DNA of 5,948 nucleotides from Alphaproteobacteria bacterium (GTDB taxonomy: Bacteria > Pseudomonadota > Alphaproteobacteria > Micropepsales > Micropepsaceae): assembly GCA_003131925.1 (NCBI GenBank), contig PKWC01000192.1, positions 628-6,575 of the forward strand, written 5' to 3'. The translations under genes and the position numbers were made by a program. Within the stretch, counting starts at the first letter, position 1. The number at the start of each line of letters is the position of its first letter. The notes below the pieces were generated by a model, which did no database searches, was not told the origin of the DNA, and saw only the letters and a list, made by a program, of their open reading frames with translations. Positions 1 through 4,630 of this stretch are shown piece after piece.

Positions 1-648
1 GGTCTTTCTGCCTGCGCGTTGCTGCCGGTCGGAGCCTGGCTCATGGGGCCGCTCGAAGACCGTTTTCCGCCGCTGCGCCAAATGCCGGCCCGTGTCGACG
101 GGATCGTCGTGCTGGGGGGCGCGATCGACCTCAAAGAAAGTGCGGACCGCGGCATGCCGGCATTGAACGAAAGGGCGGAGCGAATGACCGCCTTCGTGGC
201 GCTCGCACGCCTTTACCCCCATGCCCGATTGGTTTTCACAGGCGGCAATCCCGATTTGCTTTCGGCCGGCCCGACTGAGGCGGAAGTGGCCCGCGTCTTA
301 TTCGCAGGGTTGGGCCTCGACCCGCATCGTCTCGTCTTCGAGGCCAAGAGCCGCAACACGCGCGAAAATGCGCTGTTTTCGCGCCGCATCGAAAATCCCC
401 GACCGGGTCAAATCTGGCTTCTGGTCACCTCAGCGGCCGACATGCCCCGCGCGGTCGGCTGCTTTCGCGCGGTGGCATGGCCAGTTCTTGCGTTTCCCGT
501 CGACTACCACACGCGACACCGGGACATGGGTGGGGTTCCCGGTCTCGTAGCAGGACTCAAAGAGTTCGATTGGGCTGCGCATGAATGGATTGGACTCGTT
601 TACTACCGATCGCGCGGATGGACGTCGTCGCTGTTCCCCGGCCCGTGA
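1..648 (+). CDS. YdcF family (DUF218) protein, 5' end cut by window
   Basis: The reading frame is open from base 1, so the start lies outside the window; a TTG at 19 is in frame but is not a likely start. About 215 residues are visible. The first residues (GLSACALLPVGAWLMGPLED) look like the end of a membrane segment followed by the LE-RFPP motif usual in this family. The DUF218 core follows: DGIVVLGGAID, NERAERM, ARLVFTGG, the TEAEVA region, then the SRNTRENA motif, VTSAADMPRA and a final EWIGLVYYR. These match inner-membrane-anchored YdcF/SanA-like proteins, whose biochemical role is poorly defined but is usually linked to the cell envelope. It is the only + strand gene in the window and is followed by a terminator at 780-806. 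The family call is firm; the function is not known. Confidence 0.9.
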   Translation, partial: GLSACALLPVGAWLMGPLEDRFPPLRQMPARVDGIVVLGGAIDLKESADRGMPALNERAERMTAFVALARLYPHARLVFTGGNPDLLSAGPTEAEVARVLFAGLGLDPHRLVFEAKSRNTRENALFSRRIENPRPGQIWLLVTSAADMPRAVGCFRAVAWPVLAFPVDYHTRHRDMGGVPGLVAGLKEFDWAAHEWIGLVYYRSRGWTSSLFPGP

Positions 649-779
649 CCGATGCGGGAACGGGGCACAGGAACCAGTCTAAGCAAATCCGCGGCGGCGC
701 CAAACAGGCGTGGCTGTTTATTACGTAGTTGGTAGGTAGCACACCTTGACCCGCGCGGTGGCACGGAGAATGCAATTAT

Positions 780-806
780 TGCGCGTTCAATATTCGCGCA
801 TTTTTT
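780..806 (+). terminator. Rho-independent terminator after the YdcF gene
   Basis: TGCGCG (780-785) pairs perfectly with CGCGCA (795-800) across a 9-nt loop and is followed at once by six T residues (801-806). The orientation fits the + strand gene ending at 648, about 130 nt upstream. The same DNA has no T tract on the minus side, so it probably does not terminate the leftward TA run. Confidence 0.7.
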
Positions 807-861
807 GTGTCAACGAAATCTCGGTGCGTGACGCAGGGACACCTCGCCCTATTGGCGAAGT

Positions 862-1161
862 TTATGCAGCGCGTTTCGCTCTAATACGCCTGACGTCTTG
901 AGGCGTGATATTTCGCCGTGCCATTTTCAGATCATAATGGCTCTGGAGATTCATCCAGAATTCCGGGCTGTTGCCAAAATACAAACCGAGCCGAAGCGGG
1001 GTATCTGCTGTAATTCGACGCCTATTCCGAATGATCTCCGTTAGTCGATTCGGTGAAATCCCAACCGCCATAGCGAGCTGACTTTGGGAGAGGCCGTACT
1101 CAGCCAGAAACTCCTCTTTTAGCATTTCACCTGGAGTTACCGGAGCAAACTCGTCAGCCAT
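862..1161 (-). CDS. higA: HigA family antitoxin (XRE HTH)
   Basis: This 99-residue protein is a full-length match to the HigA/VapI antitoxin family. VTPGEMLKEEFL is at residues 8-19, the helix-turn-helix at about 24-48 (LSQSQLAMAVG, then ISPNRLTEIIRNRR), the ITADTPLRL segment at 50-58 and FGNSPEFWMNLQ at 62-73. HigA proteins bind and neutralise HigB mRNA interferases and repress their own operon. A GGGAG ribosome binding site (1168-1172) sits 6 nt before the ATG. The gene starts 12 nt after the stop of a HigB-like fragment (1174-1287), the normal toxin-first order, but that toxin has lost its N-terminal part. The antitoxin therefore appears to be an orphan, kept perhaps as a regulator or to neutralise a related toxin. 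A short hairpin (844-858) lies just downstream without a T tract, so a terminator is not assured. Confidence 0.9.
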   Translation of the reverse strand: MADEFAPVTPGEMLKEEFLAEYGLSQSQLAMAVGISPNRLTEIIRNRRRITADTPLRLGLYFGNSPEFWMNLQSHYDLKMARRNITPQDVRRIRAKRAA

Positions 1162-1173
1162 CAGAATCTCCCA

Positions 1174-1287
1174 TCAGTGATAGGCTACGATTCGGACTTC
1201 GCATGGATCGCCATCGTCCCATTTGAAGACAATGAGGCAAAAAAGGCGGAGCCCGTCATTGGAACATTGATATTCGGTGGCGGATTT
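1174..1287 (-). pseudogene. C-terminal remnant of HigB-type toxin
   Basis: The frame ending at the TGA at 1174-1176 encodes a tail typical of HigB toxins: EYQC.SNDGLRL, then FKWDDGDPCEVRIVAYH. This resembles the family pattern QYSIR-ND-WR-CFRWxDGDAYDVEIVDYH, with a few extra residues before FKW. Only about 37 residues fit. Continuing upstream in this frame enters the 3' end of the unknown gene that stops at 1286-1288, where the out-of-frame peptide no longer looks like HigB. The roughly 55 N-terminal residues of a normal 92-residue toxin are missing. Its position 12 nt before higA supports the identification. It is most simply read as a toxin gene whose 5' part was replaced when the upstream DNA arrived. 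The extra residues near FCLIV may mark a second small lesion. Confidence 0.6.
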
Positions 1288-2077
1288 ACACCACCAAGCG
1301 TGCTTTGGTTTTGGTCCGCAGGCGGTCGCATTCGCTGCGCCACCCTTCGCAATAGGCCGCACCATCCCTCACGCCGGCGGGCGCCGCGGCTTCATTGCAC
1401 GCAATGTCCAGGAACCAGAGAAAATCCTTAGCCGACGCCATATGATTTGAGAAACAGATGCGCTCCAAACAAGCGAGCCGGCCGCAATCACCATCGCAAA
1501 GCGTTTGCAAATTGTCTGATTTGGCTCGACTCTGTTTCATCTCCAGCAATCCGGCCTTGACGAGTTCGATTCGGCGCTCGATTTCAGCGCGCAATGCCAC
1601 GTCCGACCACGCGTCCGCATCCTGTGGAGCAGCAGAACGCTTTTGTTTGACCGCAAGGCGTGCGGCGTACACATCGATAAACTCATGGAGGAAAGCCATG
1701 ACAGCTTGCGTGTCCGTCTCCGAGTGCCCCGCGTAACACCTCCCGCGAATCTCCTCCAACACCACCTGTGCCCCGTCGCGAGCAATTCTGTCCGTCTGTT
1801 CGAGCAGCGCCTCGACGATGATGGATTCTGCTTCAGCTTTGAGTTGGCGCGCCCGAACGCCATATACTTTGGGCTCTCTGGGCTTGGCGAGTTGTCCGCT
1901 ACGGCCATTTTCCTTCAGCATCCTGCGCAGACGCGCGCGGGCCCGCGATGGCCGTCGGGCCGCAGTTTCGGCGACGCGCTCGGCGAAAACTTCCCCATAC
2001 GAAAGCCGCTCTTGTTCCAGAGCTTGCTTGCGCAAGCGCAGCTCTCTTTGCAAGCTCTTCGCATGTGCGTCCATCAT
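1286..2077 (-). CDS. Hypothetical protein, second of a coupled paralogous pair
   Basis: I do not recognise this 263-residue protein. The chosen start is the ATG at 2077, which overlaps the stop of the upstream gene as ATGA (2074-2077) and implies translational coupling; a TTG at 2086 is in frame but less likely. The N-terminal 60 residues are rich in Arg, Lys and Glu and probably helical, containing KENGR at 55-59. Further charged helices follow. The C-terminal part holds a cysteine cluster at 194, 198, 203 and 208 (C-x3-C-x4-C-x4-C) and three more cysteines at 227, 243 and 250. LER (204-206), SNH (210-212), Tyr242, Trp246 and Asp251 line up without gaps with the upstream gene product. There is no signal peptide or membrane segment, so it is probably cytoplasmic. 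Nucleic-acid or metal binding is possible from composition but is inference only. Confidence 0.8.
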   Translation of the reverse strand: MMDAHAKSLQRELRLRKQALEQERLSYGEVFAERVAETAARRPSRARARLRRMLKENGRSGQLAKPREPKVYGVRARQLKAEAESIIVEALLEQTDRIARDGAQVVLEEIRGRCYAGHSETDTQAVMAFLHEFIDVYAARLAVKQKRSAAPQDADAWSDVALRAEIERRIELVKAGLLEMKQSRAKSDNLQTLCDGDCGRLACLERICFSNHMASAKDFLWFLDIACNEAAAPAGVRDGAAYCEGWRSECDRLRTKTKARLVV

Positions 2078-2823
2078 GACACGCAAAAACGGTCCATGAC
2101 CGCGCCCACAATTTCATCAATCGCCTGGAACCAAGCGGCGCGATAGACGTCGCGGTCATGGAGGTCTTTGCACCAGACGACATCGCTGCGGATCATGTGG
2201 GCACGCGAACGAAATAGGTCCGGTGTTGCAAAATGGTTGGACGAGGCGAGCCGCTCCAACGCCGCAAGCTCGGCGCGCTCACCATCCTCTTCGTCCTGCT
2301 GGGCAGGGGTGCAGACGGGCAAGTGGGCAAAGATTTGGACGCGGCCCCTCTGGCGTTCGTGCAGAATTGTCACGTAGTCATGGATGTCGTCAGGATCCCA
2401 AATCCGTCTGGTCGCAATTGCCTTCATCGGTTTGTCGCGAAACTGATCCATAAGCCGCTCAATTTTGCGCTGGCGCGCCCGCCAATCCTCATCCTCGCCC
2501 TTCTCGTCCTTGAGGATCGCAAGCCAATCGAGGAACCTGTCTGCATTGGCGGGATTGAATTCAACTGCCTCATCTAGGAGCGCAATCTCGGCCACGTATT
2601 GGACACGCCGTGCTTCATCCTCGTTGGAGACCAACTGCAATTTTCTTGCCGGCCGCCCACGTCCATTTTTCTTCGGTTGGTAGTAGCGGCGGCGTTTCTC
2701 CAGCGCGGCGTTGTGCTGCTGTTTGCCCAAATTCTTCTCATCAAGCGCGTCGAGAAGATAGACGACCAGCCCCCGCTGGCGGCGAAGGTCACGCCGGATC
2801 TTGAGCTGCGAATCGTTGGCCAT
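2074..2823 (-). CDS. Hypothetical protein with AT-hook-like motif, first of a coupled pair
   Basis: I do not recognise this 249-residue protein. The ATG at 2823 is preferred because GGAGAAGG (2831-2838) lies 7 nt before it; ATGs or near-starts farther upstream (2844, 2880) have poorer context, and 2880 would overlap the antitoxin gene. The N-terminal third is strongly basic (IRRDLRRQR, then EKRRRYY). It includes NGRGRPARK at about residues 53-61, whose RGRP core resembles an AT-hook that binds the minor groove of AT-rich DNA. The middle is acidic and helical. The C-terminal segment, residues about 187-237, carries LER, SNH, Phe204, Tyr227 and Trp231, and aligns without gaps with the downstream gene product. 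The gene begins 37 nt after the antitoxin stop on the same strand, so it is probably cotranscribed with the TA module. DNA binding is an inference from the motif and charge. Confidence 0.82.
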   Translation of the reverse strand: MANDSQLKIRRDLRRQRGLVVYLLDALDEKNLGKQQHNAALEKRRRYYQPKKNGRGRPARKLQLVSNEDEARRVQYVAEIALLDEAVEFNPANADRFLDWLAILKDEKGEDEDWRARQRKIERLMDQFRDKPMKAIATRRIWDPDDIHDYVTILHERQRGRVQIFAHLPVCTPAQQDEEDGERAELAALERLASSNHFATPDLFRSRAHMIRSDVVWCKDLHDRDVYRAAWFQAIDEIVGAVMDRFCVS

Positions 2824-2830
2824 GATCGGC

Positions 2831-2838
2831 CCTTCTCC
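2831..2838 (-). promoter_or_regulatory. Ribosome binding site that sets the start at 2823
   Basis: GGAGAAGG on the minus strand, 7 nt before the ATG at 2823. It is the best Shine-Dalgarno match among the in-frame candidates and excludes the longer reading that overlaps the antitoxin gene. Confidence 0.6.
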
Positions 2839-2860
2839 GTTCATCCTTGCGAGCGCTTGA

Positions 2861-3187
2861 TTACGCAGGCTGCACGACAACCGACATGTGGCCTGATGTT
2901 CGGGTCGATGCGGGTTTGACCGTAACTTCCACGTCCTGACCTAGAATGGTCAGGAACTCCATCAGGCGCCCGACGGAAACTGCCACTGGGCGGCAACGCA
3001 TGAGGGCGGACACTTGGGCTTGGGTCGTACCGAGCAGCCTAGCCGCCCGGCTCTGTGTAATCTCGCGTTCCTTGATCAGCCGGTAAATCTGCACGGTCAG
3101 TTTTGCTTTGAGGAGTTCCTGCTCGGAATTGTGCAGGCCAATATCCGCAAAGATGTTGCCGCTGCTTCTTTCGTGATCTTTTTTCAT
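2861..3187 (-). CDS. XRE family antitoxin (HigA2-like HTH)
   Basis: This 108-residue protein has the layout of the XRE/HigA2-like antitoxins that pair with Gp49-like toxins. SSGNIFADIGL is at residues 8-18, a helical linker follows at 20-40, the helix-turn-helix is at about 43-63 (ITQSRAARLLG, then TQAQVSALMR), and RLMEFLTILGQDVEVTVKP is at 74-92. Such proteins neutralise the toxin by direct binding and repress the shared promoter. The gene begins 3 nt after the toxin stop. Its strong ribosome site lies inside the toxin's last codons, so antitoxin translation should exceed toxin translation. The usual subfamily sequence near residue 66 is a Gly-Arg-rich turn; here it reads RCRPVAVS. Two unknown genes follow on the same strand. 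Confidence 0.9.
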   Translation of the reverse strand: MKKDHERSSGNIFADIGLHNSEQELLKAKLTVQIYRLIKEREITQSRAARLLGTTQAQVSALMRCRPVAVSVGRLMEFLTILGQDVEVTVKPASTRTSGHMSVVVQPA

Positions 3188-3190
3188 AGT

Positions 3191-3565
3191 TTAAACCTCC
3201 TTGACATTACCGGCGTAGAGTCGCTCAGCGGTTTTCAGCCGTTCGCGGATCATGTTGATCTCATGCCTTGGCGTTGCGATGCCGCGCTTCGATTTCTTCT
3301 GGAACACGTGCAGCACATAAATCTTGGTCGCAAACCGAACTGTGTAGACCGCCCGATACGTATTGCGATCGTAGTTTTCGATCAGCTCAAGCACGCCCGC
3401 GCCGCGAAATCCTCTGAGTGGTTTTGCCTCGGGCGGCATTTCTCCGAGCTGAGCCGCGAACAAGGCAAAGCCGAAGGTGCGCCGAACCACGGGCGGAAAT
3501 CCTCGCAAGTCCTTCCGGCTTGACCCGACCCAAATAAGCTCCTTTGGCCTGATATCATTCATCAT
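3191..3565 (-). CDS. RelE/ParE superfamily toxin (phage Gp49-like)
   Basis: The 124-residue product is a full-length match to the Gp49-like (DUF891) branch of RelE/ParE toxins. LIWVGSSRKDLRGFP is at 10-24, the GFALFAAQLG segment at 32-41, KPLRGFRGAGVLELIE at 48-63, YRAVYTVRF at 70-78, VLHVFQKKSKRGIATP at 84-99 and a C-terminal helix NMIRERLKTAERLY at 104-117. Members are usually ribosome-dependent mRNA interferases, with the basic QKKSKRG loop in the likely active region. No residue of the family pattern is obviously missing, so the toxin looks intact. The start is ATGATG at 3565/3562; no Shine-Dalgarno sequence precedes it, and the predicted promoter places the transcript start at about 3562, so the mRNA may be leaderless. 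The toxin-first order and 3-nt gap to the antitoxin are typical of this module. Confidence 0.92.
   Translation of the reverse strand: MMNDIRPKELIWVGSSRKDLRGFPPVVRRTFGFALFAAQLGEMPPEAKPLRGFRGAGVLELIENYDRNTYRAVYTVRFATKIYVLHVFQKKSKRGIATPRHEINMIRERLKTAERLYAGNVKEV
3196..3202 (-). promoter_or_regulatory. Strong ribosome binding site for the antitoxin inside the toxin gene
   Basis: AAGGAGG on the minus strand, 8 nt before the antitoxin ATG at 3187. It is formed by the last codons of the toxin (Val-Lys-Glu-Val-stop). Set against the missing site in front of the toxin, it points to unequal translation that favours the antitoxin. Confidence 0.85.
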
Positions 3566-3566
3566 C

Positions 3567-3590
3567 TAGTTATATAGATATATGGATATA
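3567..3590 (-). repeat. Three tandem octamers in the TA promoter, probable operator
   Basis: Read on the + strand the three units are TAGTTATA (3567-3574), TAGATATA (3575-3582) and TGGATATA (3583-3590), consensus TRGATATA, directly abutting with no spacing. They fill the -10 hexamer and the whole promoter spacer of the toxin-antitoxin run and end two bases before the first start codon. This is the place expected for autorepression by the XRE antitoxin or its toxin complex. The role is inferred; the repeats are seen directly. Confidence 0.55.
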
Positions 3591-3596
3591 CATCAA
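3569..3596 (-). promoter_or_regulatory. Promoter of the leftward TA run
   Basis: On the minus strand TTGATG (3591-3596) and TATAAC (3569-3574) are separated by 16 nt, a good sigma-70-type match. The -10 ends only 3 nt before the ATG at 3565, so transcription would start at about 3562, on the second ATG of the toxin. This predicts a leaderless toxin message. Confidence 0.5.
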
Positions 3597-3679
3597 GAGG
3601 ATAATTCCAAGGCTCGACTTAATCCTTCCAGCAGAACACCGATCGCGGCGAGACCGATGGGCGAGGGCCCAAAGTTCAT
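3593..3679 (-). CDS. Possible 28-residue peptide overlapping the padR stop
   Basis: An ATG at 3679 overlaps the stop codon of the PadR gene as ATGA and opens a short frame (MNFGPSPIGLAAIGVLL, then EGLSRALELSS) ending at a TGA at 3593. GGGGAAGG precedes it by about one base, too close for an ideal ribosome site, so any translation would rely on coupling. The peptide is hydrophobic to amphipathic and could form one helix. Its first two thirds use GC-ending codons like the neighbouring genes. It might also be the frameshifted tail of the PadR protein, which is somewhat short. No family is recognised; it could easily be chance. Confidence 0.28.
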   Translation of the reverse strand: MNFGPSPIGLAAIGVLLEGLSRALELSS

Positions 3680-3954
3680 GCCTTCCCCGATAGGGCGAAT
3701 TTCTTCGCAAGCACCAGTCCCGGTCCCACGATGCGATAGGCATGACGCGGCGGACGGCCCCGCCCTTCCGAGGCTTCCCATCTCGCTTCCAGAAGGCCCG
3801 CCTGCGCCAAGCGAATGAGCAATGGATAGATCGTCCCGGATTTGAGGCCGGTCTCGGAGGCGAGCGACCAGCCGTGGCGCCAACGCCGTGCATCGGCGGC
3901 CAAAGCAGACAAGACCAAGATGGCGCATGGCGAAATGCGAACAGAGTGTGCCAT
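3676..3954 (-). CDS. PadR family transcriptional regulator
   Basis: The 92-residue product is a winged-helix PadR protein. The N-terminal helix is CAILVLSALA (10-19), followed by RRWRHGWSLASETGLKSGT (23-41), the recognition region TIYPLLIRLAQAGLLEARWE (41-60) and the wing motif GRGRPPRHAYRI (64-75). PadR proteins act as dimeric repressors that release DNA on binding a small ligand, often a phenolic or toxic compound. The ATG at 3954 is chosen because the family pattern begins there; longer in-frame starts add Arg-rich, non-family sequence and cross the operator. The protein ends soon after the wing and lacks most of the C-terminal dimerisation helix usual in the 100-110 residue members. A palindrome at 3964-3977, just before the start codon, is a likely autoregulatory site. 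No adjacent efflux or decarboxylase gene identifies the target. Confidence 0.87.
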   Translation of the reverse strand: MAHSVRISPCAILVLSALAADARRWRHGWSLASETGLKSGTIYPLLIRLAQAGLLEARWEASEGRGRPPRHAYRIVGPGLVLAKKFALSGKA

Positions 3955-3963
3955 CTGGCAATC

Positions 3964-3977
3964 TCTACCTATGTAGA
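3964..3977. promoter_or_regulatory. Palindrome at the padR start, probable PadR operator (copy 1)
   Basis: TCTACCTATGTAGA: five-base arms TCTAC and GTAGA around four bases. It lies 9 bp upstream of the padR ATG and just inside a TTGACC (minus strand, 3984-3989) that could serve as a -35 element. The arms are identical to those of the palindrome at 4211-4224. PadR proteins bind palindromes of this size at their own promoters. Confidence 0.5.
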
Positions 3978-4309
3978 TATACCGGTCAACCCGCGCCCTC
4001 CGCAGGGAACGGCGCTTAGGGCTTTCGCTGGGCCGGCCTTTTGTCAGGAGGCTTTGGCGCGACCGTCGTGGCGACACAGCGTCCAGCAATTGGGCACAGA
4101 TTCGCTGTGGCGTTCGCCCTTAATTTGTCGCGTGCACATTGCCGCCGCGCCCGTGCTTTGGGTTTCTTTGGGATAATCGGAAGGAAGATGGTCTTCGTTG
4201 GCACCGATTGTCTACATATGTAGAGAATATCCGCGCCCAATCCGTCGCAGCCCTACGAGAACATGGTTGAATGCCGAGTCCTCTTTGTTCAATTAAAATG
4301 ACGATGTTT
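3978..4309. other. Stretch upstream of padR with no convincing gene
   Basis: Between the two palindromes there are only short frames (for example 4016-4240 minus from a TTG, and 4041-4223 plus from a TTG) with Arg/Pro/Ala-rich products, no ribosome site and no family resemblance. I see no RNA gene. The half nearer padR is GC-rich, and the sequence becomes AT-rich from about 4225. A degraded former gene is possible but cannot be shown. Confidence 0.5.
4211..4224. promoter_or_regulatory. Perfect 14-bp palindrome, probable PadR operator (copy 2)
   Basis: TCTACATATGTAGA is a perfect palindrome with the same arms as the site at 3964-3977; the two centres are 247 bp apart. It sits outside any convincing gene, between the padR upstream DNA and the AT-rich region. 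It could be a second operator for looping, or the operator of a lost target gene. Confidence 0.45.
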
Positions 4310-4353
4310 CATGATTGCATTTTGTAATGCCGAATCATGTCCGAAATGATTCG
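4310..4353. repeat. Two overlapping, mutually exclusive hairpins
   Basis: Hairpin A (4310-4339): CATGATT-GCATT pairs with AATGC-AATCATG around the loop TTGT, giving 12 base pairs with a 2-nt bulge (CG, 4331-4332). Hairpin B (4331-4353): CGAATCAT pairs perfectly with ATGATTCG around 7 nt. They share the bases 4331-4339, so only one can form at a time. No T run follows either on either strand. The DNA here is much more AT-rich than the flanking genes. Confidence 0.55.
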
Positions 4354-4630
4354 TGTTGCCGACACAAATCTCGCGTCAATAAAAGGAATTATACTATGAT
4401 ATTAAGCTGTTACAAGTGACATGAAGAAATAATTGAGCGCAAGTTGGACACATGTGCTGCGCTTTTTGCATGTGTATGAGGAATTCAAAAAGTCACTGAA
4501 AATCACCCTCGGCAACCCACAACCTGCTCGGATCTCGCAAACGCTTTCGCGAGCCAACTAAACTCTCTTTGTCCCCCGCTGATCGGCGTGTCGGACAGCG
4601 CCAAGGGGGCCACCTCCGCGCATCTTCGTT
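4354..4630. other. Gene-poor AT-rich DNA after mlaA
   Basis: No gene is seen between the promoter region and the mlaA stop. A perfect 7-bp inverted repeat (ACACATG 4448-4454, CATGTGT 4469-4475) has a 14-nt loop but no T tract. A 5-bp repeat (CTCGC 4534-4538, GCGAG 4549-4553) is weak. There is no clear terminator for mlaA. The drop in GC relative to mlaA suggests that imported DNA begins somewhere in this stretch. Confidence 0.5.
4388..4415 (-). promoter_or_regulatory. Leftward promoter in the AT-rich region
   Basis: On the minus strand TTGTAA (4410-4415) and a consensus TATAAT (4388-4393) lie 16 nt apart. The transcript would begin near 4381 and run through the hairpins at 4353-4310, the palindrome at 4211-4224 and on to padR, 427 nt away. 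No open frame begins soon after it, so it would make either a long padR leader or a small RNA. Confidence 0.4.

Noticed and set aside
557..775. 72-codon minus-strand frame over the YdcF 3' end.
   Set aside because: Overlaps a clear gene and a non-coding spacer; no ribosome site or family resemblance.
745..806. tRNA-like fragment (TAGTTGGTAGGTAGCACACC, then GTTCAATA before the terminator).
   Set aside because: It resembles a D arm and part of a T arm, but there is no acceptor stem, the anticodon region does not fold with a 7-nt loop, and the T-loop is 9 nt. The 3' part is better explained as a terminator.
844..858. TCGCC-CTATT-GGCGA hairpin as a higA terminator.
   Set aside because: Only 5 bp and no T tract after it on the minus strand.
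1643..2146. 167-codon + strand frame opposite the second unknown gene.
   Set aside because: Antisense shadow; the minus-strand gene has the ATGA coupling to a gene with a good ribosome site and shows paralogy.
3014..3523. 169-codon + strand frame opposite the toxin-antitoxin pair.
   Set aside because: Lies antisense to two firmly identified genes and shows no family features.
4016..4240. 74-codon minus-strand frame from TTG spanning the palindrome.
   Set aside because: No ribosome site, biased Arg/Pro/Ala composition and no recognisable domain.
4448..4475. ACACATG/CATGTGT inverted repeat as an mlaA terminator.
   Set aside because: The loop is 14 nt, the stem is AT-rich and no T tract follows on the minus strand.
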